Shown here in pieces: positions 27,953 through 33,764 of a DNA stretch of 33,764 bases. Made by a program: the position numbers and the translations under genes. Location: NCBI GenBank assembly GCA_031421855.1, contig JANOPN010000063.1, positions 1 through 33,764 on the forward strand, read 5' to 3'. This stretch comes from JAAFHN01 sp031421855. GTDB taxonomy: Bacteria; Pseudomonadota; Gammaproteobacteria; Burkholderiales; Burkholderiaceae_C. How positions within the stretch are numbered: the stretch's first letter is position 1; the number at the start of each line of letters is the position of its first letter. Below the pieces are notes generated by a model that saw only the letters and a list, made by a program, of their open reading frames with translations, was not told the origin of the DNA and ran no database searches.

Positions 27953-30523
27953 ATGCACTCTCAATACGTCGACTTACCCGATACGGACGGTTCAACTGGC
28001 CACAGATCGCCGCAGGAGGAGCCGCCGGACTTGTTTGCGGACATCGATGCGCGAGCTGACTTGTCGGCAGCGCGAGACGACCCTTTTGCCAACCCCGACA
28101 CCTCGCCGCTGTTGCTCAACCTCAATGCCGAGCAACACCAAGCGGTGGTGTTGCCCAATCAGCATGCGCTGATATTGGCGGGTGCGGGCTCGGGCAAGAC
28201 GCGGGTGTTGACGACGCGCATTGCGTGGTTGTTGCAAACCGGGCAAATCACACCGGGCGGGGTGTTGTCGGTGACGTTCACCAACAAGGCGGCCAAGGAG
28301 ATGCTGACGCGCCTGTCCAGCATGTTGCCCGTCAACGTTCGCGGCATGTGGATTGGCACGTTTCACGGCTTGTGCAACCGGTTTTTGCGGGCCCATTTCA
28401 AGTTGGCAAACCTGCCGCAGAGCTTTCAGATTTTGGACACACAAGACCAGTTGAGCTCGATCAAGCGGATCATGAAGGCCGCCAATGTCGATGAAGACCG
28501 TTGTCCAGCCAAGGAGTTGATGTGGTTCATCAATGCGTGCAAAGAAGACGGCGAACGCGCGGCTCATGTGAAAACCCGTGACGGTGACAGCGCGCGCAAG
28601 GTCGAGCTGTATGCCCTGTACGAGGCTCAATGTCAGCGCGAAGGTGTGGTGGATTTTGCAGAGTTGATGCTGCGCAGCTATGAACTGATGCGCGACAACA
28701 CGGCGATTCGCGAGCACTACCAGGCGCGATTTCGCCACTTGCTCGTCGACGAGTTTCAAGACACCAACAAGCTGCAGTACGCGTGGCTCAAACTCTTTGG
28801 TGGCGGCGCGAATCAGACGGTGTTTGCGGTAGGGGACGACGATCAGAGCATTTATGCGTTTCGCGGCGCGCAAGTTGGCAACATGGCTGACTTTGTGCGC
28901 GAGTTTGGGGTGCGCCACCAGATCAAGCTGGAGCGCAACTACCGCAGCCACGGCAACATTTTGAACAGCGCGAATGCGCTCATTGCAAACAACAAGCGGC
29001 GCTTGGGCAAAAACCTCAGTACCGACCAAGGGCTGGGCGAGCCGGTTCGGCTGTACGAGGCGACCAGCGATTTGGCCGAGGCGCAGTGGTTGGTTGAAGA
29101 GGCCCAAGCCCTCATGAGCAGCGGCACCCGCAAGAGCGAGGTGGCGTGCTTGTATCGCAGCAACGCCCAAAGCCGGGTTTTGGAGACGTCGCTTTTCAAC
29201 GCGGGCATTCCGTACAAAGTCTACGGGGGCTTGCGCTTTTTTGAGCGGGCTGAAATCAAGCATGCGTTGGCGTATTTGCGTTTGGCCGAGAACGTCAGCG
29301 ACGACACGAGTTTCCTGCGCGTCGTGAATTTTCCGCCGCGCGGTATCGGTGCGCGCAGCATTGAGCAGCTGCAAGATGCCGCACGCACAGCGGGTTGTTC
29401 GCTTGCGGCTGCGTGTACCCTGATCAGCGGCAAAGCGGGCACCAACATTTCGGCCTTTGTGGCCATGATCGACGTGCTGCGCGAGCAGTCTGATGGCTTG
29501 ACCTTGCGCGAGATCATTGAGTTGGTGCTCGACAAAAGCCGCTTGGTTGAGCATTACAAAAGCGAAAAAGACGGCCAAGACCGCGTCGAGAACTTGGAGG
29601 AATTGGTCAACGCCGCCGAAAGCTTTGCCACGATCGAGGGCTTTGGTCGCGACGCGCCTGCACTTGCGGGTGATGCGGCCAATACCTTGGATACGCGCAT
29701 CGGGTTGACCCAAAGCCCGGCCAGTCAGGGTTTGACGGATGCGCCAATTCGTGCAGCGCTTGATGAAGCCGCTGCGCCGCAACTCGCACCCGACGCGGAG
29801 ACGGGTGAAATCATGTCGCCCCTTTTGGCGTTTTTGACTCACGCGGCATTGGAAGCAGGTGACAACCAAGCGCAGGCGGGGCAAGAAGCCGTGCAATTGA
29901 TGACGATTCACGCCGCCAAGGGGCTTGAGTTTGACTGCGTGTTTTTGTCGGGGCTCGAAGAGGGTTTGTTCCCGAACGAGCGGGCTTTAGCAGATTGGGA
30001 CGGGCTTGAAGAAGAACGCAGGCTGATGTATGTGGCGATCACGCGAGCCCGCAAACGCTTGTATCTGAGCCACAGCCAAACCCGCATGCTGCACGGTCAG
30101 ACCCGCTACAACATCAAAAGCCGTTTTTTGGACGAATTACCCGAAGAAGCCCTGAAGTCAATCACCCCCAAACGCAGCGCCAGCATGGGTGGTGGATTTG
30201 GCGCGGGCTATTCAGGCGGGCGCTTTGCAGGCAATTCGGGCTCGCGATTTGGCGCGACCGGTGACGATGGCTACGCTTTCAAAATAAGAGCATCAGATCA
30301 AGCAAATACCGGGACCACAGGCCAATTTGAGCCAAAAGTCGCTCAAAAATCAACCCCACAAGGCCTAAAACCCGGTACACGCGTGTTTCACGCCAAATTT
30401 GGCGAGGGCAAGGTGCTCACGGTTGATGGTCATGGCGATGACGCCCGAGCGCAAGTCAGCTTCACCCGCCATGGCACCAAGTGGCTGGCGCTCAGTGTGG
30501 CGAAACTGGATGTGGTGAGTTGA
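27953..30523 (+). CDS. UvrD/PcrA-type superfamily I DNA helicase
   Basis: This 856-residue helicase unwinds DNA 3' to 5' in repair and replication restart. Motif I is AGAGSGKTRVLTTRI (about residues 76-90), motif II is LLVDEFQDTN, motif III has GDDDQSIYAFRGA, motif IV/V LERNYRS and TIHAAKGLEFDCVFL, and motif VI EEERRLMYVAITRARKRLYL. It is longer than typical UvrD (about 720-780) because of a 55-residue N-terminal extension, an insert around residue 590-640 and a Gly-rich tail. A dispersed repeat copy at 30281-30349 lies in that tail, before the C-terminal KPGTRVFHAKFGEGKVLTV Tudor-like domain. Its end overlaps the convergent LytTR gene by 32 bases. Confidence 0.93.
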   Translation: MHSQYVDLPDTDGSTGHRSPQEEPPDLFADIDARADLSAARDDPFANPDTSPLLLNLNAEQHQAVVLPNQHALILAGAGSGKTRVLTTRIAWLLQTGQITPGGVLSVTFTNKAAKEMLTRLSSMLPVNVRGMWIGTFHGLCNRFLRAHFKLANLPQSFQILDTQDQLSSIKRIMKAANVDEDRCPAKELMWFINACKEDGERAAHVKTRDGDSARKVELYALYEAQCQREGVVDFAELMLRSYELMRDNTAIREHYQARFRHLLVDEFQDTNKLQYAWLKLFGGGANQTVFAVGDDDQSIYAFRGAQVGNMADFVREFGVRHQIKLERNYRSHGNILNSANALIANNKRRLGKNLSTDQGLGEPVRLYEATSDLAEAQWLVEEAQALMSSGTRKSEVACLYRSNAQSRVLETSLFNAGIPYKVYGGLRFFERAEIKHALAYLRLAENVSDDTSFLRVVNFPPRGIGARSIEQLQDAARTAGCSLAAACTLISGKAGTNISAFVAMIDVLREQSDGLTLREIIELVLDKSRLVEHYKSEKDGQDRVENLEELVNAAESFATIEGFGRDAPALAGDAANTLDTRIGLTQSPASQGLTDAPIRAALDEAAAPQLAPDAETGEIMSPLLAFLTHAALEAGDNQAQAGQEAVQLMTIHAAKGLEFDCVFLSGLEEGLFPNERALADWDGLEEERRLMYVAITRARKRLYLSHSQTRMLHGQTRYNIKSRFLDELPEEALKSITPKRSASMGGGFGAGYSGGRFAGNSGSRFGATGDDGYAFKIRASDQANTGTTGQFEPKVAQKSTPQGLKPGTRVFHAKFGEGKVLTVDGHGDDARAQVSFTRHGTKWLALSVAKLDVVS
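30281..30349 (+). repeat. Diverged dispersed repeat copy inside the uvrD-type gene
   Basis: The stretch reads AAATAAGAGCATCAGATCAA, then GCAAATACCGGGACCACAGG, and CCAATTTGAGCCAAAA. The ACCGGGACCA...GGCCAATTT part aligns well with the sco and ctaA copies; the start is diverged. It is translated in the same frame as the sco copy (NTGTTGQF against NTVTNSQF). Confidence 0.65.
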
Positions 30524-31415
30524 TGCCTGCTTCGCCAGTTGCAGCGCTGCCCGCTGCGGCTTGGCGCAAGCCCTCGCGCAGGCGGCGACTCACCGGCACG
30601 CTGCCCCCAGAGCGCATGTGGGCTCGGGCATCGTTTGAGTCGAGGGTTTCGATTTCTTTGATGTAGTCCAGGTTCACGATGTAGCTGCGGTGAACCCGCA
30701 CAAAGCGTTTGGGATCCAAACGCGCTTCAACCGCTGCCATCGTTGCGCGCAGCGGATAGTCGCGGCCGCGCACATGCAAGTTGACATAGTTGCCCCAAGC
30801 TTGCAACCACTCGATCTCGGCTGCGGGTAGCAAAAATTCTTTACCCAAGGTTTTGACCAAAAATCGCTCGGGCCTGTCCACATTCTCAACGGCCACGCCG
30901 ATGTCGGGCTCGTCAAGCAGACTGGCTTCGCCTTGGATTCTGAGCAGCAACAGCCTATAAAAAGACACAATGAGCAAGATCGTCAGGTAACTCCTGAAAT
31001 CTTTCAAGTACTCGTACAGCATCTCAAGCGGCCAATTGCCAAAATCGTAGCTCAGGCCTAGGCTGGCGTACGCTATTTTGCGCAGCGCGACCATGCCCGC
31101 GACGTGGATGAGGCTGAACATCACCGTGGCCGCGATGTGCCAAGGCCAATTTGGGCGCCAAGTCGACCGTGACAAGGGTTTGCGGCGCTCAAACGCAATC
31201 ACTGCGGGCACGAGTACCAGCAACATCAAATTGCTGCTCCATTCCCAAACAACGGGCTCCCAGGCCGAAAAACCCAAGCCTCTGCGGCCGATATCGAGCC
31301 AAGCGGTGATGCTGTTCAAGGCGGCTTGACCACAAAAAAATACCGCCCAAAGGGCGATCTCGGTGGTTGATCGCCAGGGTTGGTAGCGATCAAGTGCGGG
31401 CTTTTGAGTCGACAT
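30492..31415 (-). CDS. Membrane-bound LytTR-family transcriptional regulator
   Basis: The 307-residue protein has four hydrophobic helices in its first 165 residues (around AVFFCGQAALNSITAWL, LMLLVLVPAVIAF, IAATVMFSLIHVAGMVAL and YLTILLIVSFYRLLLL) and a C-terminal LytTR DNA-binding domain from about 185 to 285: FLVKTLGKEFLLPAAEIEWLQAWGNYVNLH, RATMAAVEARLDP and RFVRVHRSYIVNLDYIKEI. It lacks a receiver domain, so the membrane part is presumably the sensor. It is transcribed divergently from the acyltransferase gene, which is a likely target. Its 3' end overlaps the helicase gene. Confidence 0.9.
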   Translation of the reverse strand: MSTQKPALDRYQPWRSTTEIALWAVFFCGQAALNSITAWLDIGRRGLGFSAWEPVVWEWSSNLMLLVLVPAVIAFERRKPLSRSTWRPNWPWHIAATVMFSLIHVAGMVALRKIAYASLGLSYDFGNWPLEMLYEYLKDFRSYLTILLIVSFYRLLLLRIQGEASLLDEPDIGVAVENVDRPERFLVKTLGKEFLLPAAEIEWLQAWGNYVNLHVRGRDYPLRATMAAVEARLDPKRFVRVHRSYIVNLDYIKEIETLDSNDARAHMRSGGSVPVSRRLREGLRQAAAGSAATGEAGINSPHPVSPH

Positions 31416-31497
31416 GGCCCGATGTTATTGGTCGAATCATGAAAACCGCCCCGCACGCCACTCATTTCGCCCCACGGGCATGCCACTCATCACATTT

Positions 31498-31534
31498 CGA
31501 CCGACATTGCGGCCGATTGCCTAAAGTTCGGTCG
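31498..31534. promoter_or_regulatory. Repeated CCGA motifs in the LytTR/acyltransferase divergent region
   Basis: CGACCGA at 31498-31504 is mirrored by TCGGTCG at 31528-31534, and between them GCGGCCGATTGC repeats the CCGA-TTGC pattern of the left arm (CCGACATTGC). LytTR regulators bind short imperfect repeats spaced by about one to two helical turns, so this is a fair candidate for the binding region of the neighbouring regulator. It lies 28-64 bases before the acyltransferase ATG. Confidence 0.35.
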
Positions 31535-31561
31535 TTTTGAGTCGAGAACCCAGGAGTTTGA

Positions 31562-32731
31562 ATGCAACGCCGCCACGACATTGACACCCTTCGGGCGCTG
31601 GCCTTTGGCCTGCTCATTGCTTACCATTTGGGCATGCTTTATGTTTTGGAGTGGGGTTGGCACATCAAGAGCAGCCACTTGTTTGAAGCCCTGCAAATGC
31701 CGATGTTGATGCTCAATCGCTGGCGGATGGACTTGATTTTTTTGATCTCGGGGGTGTCGACCGGGCTGATGATGCAGGGCGCTCAAATGTCTGGCCTGGG
31801 TCGGTTCATGCGCCGAAGAAGCTTGCGGATTTTGCTGCCGCTGGTTTTTGGGATGGTGGTCATCGTGCCGATTCAGCCGTATTGCCAAGGCGTAAGCAAG
31901 GGCTTGGTCGAGGCCGGGTTTTGGCAATTTTTGGCGCGCTACTATGCGGGCGGGCTTTGGCCCGAGGGGGCCTTTGATGGTTGGCGCACCAGCTACACCT
32001 GGAACCACCTGTGGTATCTGGCGTATTTGTGGCTCTATTCGGCTGTGCTGTGTGCAGTGCTGTGGCTTTTGCCTGCGACGTGGGTTGGTGCTGCTCGCAT
32101 GGGCTTCAGCGGCCTGCGGGGCGCGGCGCTGTTGGTGTTGCCTGCGGTGCCGCTTTTGGTCTACACCATCAACTTGCAAGCGCGATTTCCGACGACACAT
32201 GCGGTGGTGGGCGACTGGTACAACCACGCGGTGTACTTCACTGTTTTTGCTTACGGTTGGCTGCTCTCAACATCCGATCGCGCTTGGGCTGAATGGGTTC
32301 GGCTGCGCAAGGTGAGCTTGGGTTTGGCCATCGTCGCTGGCTTGGCCTATTTTGGTCTGGTGCGGTTTTTCTGGGGTGTTGACGGCGTGGGATGGCCTGC
32401 TCAGTGGTTGGTTTGGGGTGTGCGCAGCCTGTATATCTGGGCGACCTTGTGTGCCATTTTGGGTTGGGGCAAGGCTTTGCTCAACCACCCGTGGCGTTGG
32501 TTGCCGTGGGCCAATCAGGCAGTTTACCCGTGGTACATCTTGCACCAAAGTGCAATTGTGGTGCTGGCCTACTGGCTGGTTCCACTCAAGCTGGCCGCGC
32601 CGACCGAGTTTGCGTGGGTTGCTGCTGGAACGGTGGCAATTTGCTGGGCAACGACGAGCCTCATCGTGGTGCGCGTCGGTTGGGTGCGGCCGCTTTTTGG
32701 GCTTGCACCCATCAATGCGCGAGCTTTGTAG
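31562..32731 (+). CDS. Acyltransferase 3 family membrane protein
   Basis: This 389-residue integral membrane protein is of the acyltransferase 3/OafA-type family, which moves acyl groups onto sugars or glucans at the cell surface. The N-terminal RRHDIDTLRALAFGLLIAYHLG has the Arg-x-x-x-D-x-L-R-A and the conserved His (H23), followed by about ten hydrophobic helices and FLISGVSTGLMM and FMRRRSLRILLPL. AGGAG at 31552-31556 precedes the ATG. It resembles the MdoC/OpgC-like branch (glucans biosynthesis protein C), but no opgGH genes are in view. It ends with a 20-base overlap with the convergent ZIP gene. Confidence 0.87.
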   Translation: MQRRHDIDTLRALAFGLLIAYHLGMLYVLEWGWHIKSSHLFEALQMPMLMLNRWRMDLIFLISGVSTGLMMQGAQMSGLGRFMRRRSLRILLPLVFGMVVIVPIQPYCQGVSKGLVEAGFWQFLARYYAGGLWPEGAFDGWRTSYTWNHLWYLAYLWLYSAVLCAVLWLLPATWVGAARMGFSGLRGAALLVLPAVPLLVYTINLQARFPTTHAVVGDWYNHAVYFTVFAYGWLLSTSDRAWAEWVRLRKVSLGLAIVAGLAYFGLVRFFWGVDGVGWPAQWLVWGVRSLYIWATLCAILGWGKALLNHPWRWLPWANQAVYPWYILHQSAIVVLAYWLVPLKLAAPTEFAWVAAGTVAICWATTSLIVVRVGWVRPLFGLAPINARAL

Positions 32732-33491
32732 CCATTGCAACCAAGGCGATACCTGCGCCTAACCAAGCGATTTGCGCAGCGGTTTCGCGCGCGCCCAATC
32801 GGCGTTGTAACTGAGGAATGAGGTCGGCCAAGGCGACATAAATGAAGCTGCTTGCGCCAACGACCAAAAAATACGGCATGTAGTCACGCAAATTTGAGGC
32901 AAACGCAAAGCCGACCAAACCGCCGACGACTGTGACCGCCCCCGCTGCAGACACTTTGAGCACAGCTGAGCGTGGACTGCTGGACGATCTCATCAGCACG
33001 GTCAAGTCACCCATGTGATGCGGCACTTCATGCGCCAAGACGGCCAAGGTTGCAGCGACGCCGAGCGTGGTGTCGGCCACAAATGCAGCGGCAATCAAAA
33101 TGCCGTCGCCAAAGCAATGCACGCTGTCACCGGCTAAAACCGCCCATCCGCCTTTGGGTTGGTGGCCGTCGTGGTGCCCTTGGTGGTCTTTGTGGTCTTT
33201 GTGATCATGGTGACTGTGTTCGTGCCCGTGATGCCACAACTCGGCTTTGTCGAGCAAAAAAAAGAACACCAATCCGCCGAGCAGCAGCGCAAACAGCTCA
33301 TGTGCCCCGGCGCTGCTCTCAATGGCTTCTGGCATGAGGTGAAGCAAGGCTGTGGCCAACAGCGCACCGGCTGCCAAACTGAGCATGTGCTGGGTGTAGC
33401 GCGCCAGCACGACTTGCGCCAACAAGGCGGCAAGCCACACACTTCCGATGCCACTGATGGCAGTGGCAAACACAATGAGCAACAACGTCAT
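32712..33491 (-). CDS. ZIP-family metal transporter
   Basis: The 259-residue protein has seven or eight transmembrane helices and a His-rich loop after the third helix (HHGHEHSHHDHKDHKDHQGH, about residues 86-105) that should bind zinc or another divalent metal. The fourth and fifth helices hold the transport-site motifs GDSVHCFGDGILIAAAF and LAHEVPHHMGD, as in ZIP proteins that import metals into the cytoplasm. The specific metal is not clear from sequence. Its upstream region is taken up by a dispersed repeat copy that starts 2 bases before the ATG, so its promoter and ribosome binding site must lie within or beyond the repeat. Confidence 0.9.
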   Translation of the reverse strand: MTLLLIVFATAISGIGSVWLAALLAQVVLARYTQHMLSLAAGALLATALLHLMPEAIESSAGAHELFALLLGGLVFFFLLDKAELWHHGHEHSHHDHKDHKDHQGHHDGHQPKGGWAVLAGDSVHCFGDGILIAAAFVADTTLGVAATLAVLAHEVPHHMGDLTVLMRSSSSPRSAVLKVSAAGAVTVVGGLVGFAFASNLRDYMPYFLVVGASSFIYVALADLIPQLQRRLGARETAAQIAWLGAGIALVAMATKLAH

Positions 33492-33492
33492 G

Positions 33493-33556
33493 CTATATTT
33501 TTAGTAGCGCAGAAGCGAATGAATACGGAGACCAAGGGTGTATTTTCCATGAAAAA
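33493..33556 (+). repeat. Dispersed repeat copy upstream of the ZIP gene
   Basis: It reads TTTTTAGTAGC, AGAAGCGAATGAATACGG, AGACCAAGGGTGTATTTT and ends CCATGAAAAA, a moderately diverged copy. It fills the gap between the ZIP gene start and the terminator of the next gene; its A tract is shared with that terminator. Confidence 0.78.
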
Positions 33557-33582
33557 GGCCTCGACAGACCCTGTCGAGGCCT
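33551..33582 (-). terminator. Terminator of the dienelactone hydrolase gene
   Basis: A perfect 12-bp stem (AGGCCTCGACAG at 33556-33567 and CTGTCGAGGCCT at 33571-33582) with a 3-base loop is followed, on the minus strand, by TTTTTC from 33556 to 33551. It lies 30 bases after the stop of the minus-strand gene at the window end. Confidence 0.9.
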
Positions 33583-33612
33583 CTCAGACCTTGCTGGCGG
33601 GTCAGCGGGTGA

Positions 33613-33764
33613 TTAAGCCACGCCGTTGGCTTTGAACCAAGCCACGCAGCGCTTCCATCCGTCTTCGGCAGCTTCTTTGCGAAAGCTGGGGCGGTAGTCG
33701 GCGTGAAAAGCATGCGGGGCATCAGGGTACACCACAAACTCGCTCTTTTTGGCCGCCGCGTTGC
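33613..33764 (-). CDS. Dienelactone hydrolase family protein, C-terminal end (partial)
   Basis: The last 49 codons run off the right edge of the window on the minus strand and end in TAA at 33613-33615. They read FVVYPDAPHAFHADYRPSF, then RKEAAEDGWKRCVAWFKANG. The PHAFHADYRPSFRKEAAEDGW part is the highly typical C-terminus of dienelactone hydrolase family enzymes, with the catalytic His in PHAFH. The rest of the gene is outside the window, so nothing can be said of its nucleophile or start. Confidence 0.88.
   Translation of the reverse strand, partial: NAAAKKSEFVVYPDAPHAFHADYRPSFRKEAAEDGWKRCVAWFKANGVA

Noticed and set aside
27992..29911. A 639-codon minus-strand open frame opposite the helicase gene
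   Set aside because: It mirrors a real helicase gene with all motifs, shows no recognisable domain and has no ribosome binding site; long antisense frames are common in GC-rich genes with this codon bias.
1..33764. tRNA, rRNA and riboswitch genes
   Set aside because: Reading through both strands I saw no tRNA-like T-loop and acceptor pairing, no rRNA sequence and no known riboswitch core; this was by eye, not by a covariance model.

Overview
The window looks like a chromosomal segment from a betaproteobacterium of the order Burkholderiales, most likely Comamonadaceae-like. The reasons are the aa3-type cytochrome oxidase cluster (ctaC-ctaD-small assembly protein-ctaG-DUF2970-ctaE-twin-TM protein-SURF1-membrane protein-ctaA-ctaB-sco), the accB-accC-prmA-DUF3426 neighbourhood, the Ala/Lys/Pro-rich histone H1-like protein next to nrdB, and an mpl gene beside a TlpA-like gene. 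The taxonomic call is an inference from gene order and protein character; no search was run.

Layout. 1-2340: nrdB (ribonucleotide reductase small subunit) and a histone H1-like gene with a clear terminator. 2352-8069: a mostly minus-strand block, accB-accC and prmA-DUF3426-PfkB kinase, split by a plus-strand TonB-like gene that brings its own bidirectional terminator and a perfect 20-bp palindrome in its promoter region. 8262-14881: a TlpA-like thioredoxin with a hypothetical protein, mpl, a 104-bp MITE-like element with a target duplication, a secreted alpha/beta hydrolase, comF, a BioC-like protein and a DUF2244 protein. 14943-24785: the cytochrome c oxidase structural, heme A/O synthesis and copper-delivery genes, almost all on the plus strand. 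24809-25196: a decayed ParE/antitoxin pair. 25209-27943: cupin, guaC, and a two-gene Phd-like plus nucleotidyltransferase-like module. 27953-33764: a UvrD-type helicase, a membrane LytTR regulator divergent from an acyltransferase, a ZIP metal transporter, and the C-terminal end of a dienelactone hydrolase.

The most unusual signal is a dispersed repeat family of about 55-60 bp. I count nine recognisable copies plus one doubtful fragment in 33.8 kb, in both orientations. Three are intergenic (after mpl, between the cupin gene and guaC, and upstream of the ZIP gene). Six lie inside or at the start of reading frames without breaking them: accB, the BioC-like gene, SURF1, ctaA, sco and the uvrD-type gene. 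In accB, the BioC-like gene and SURF1 the element is read on the same strand and in the same frame and gives related peptides (LVTESIESVAIQK, LVADSIGLSAIKN, RVADSIDFFAIKN) in three unrelated proteins. In sco the element appears to supply the start codon and the first dozen or so residues. The closest precedent I know is the protein-coding palindromic elements (RPE) of Rickettsia. I cannot tell without a search whether this family has been described.

Functionally the centre of the window is one respiratory assembly line. CtaA and CtaB make the heme, Sco, CtaG and SURF1 insert the metals and heme, and CtaC, CtaD and CtaE form the oxidase. Around it lie housekeeping genes for DNA precursors, fatty acid synthesis, ribosomal protein methylation, peptidoglycan recycling and purine salvage.
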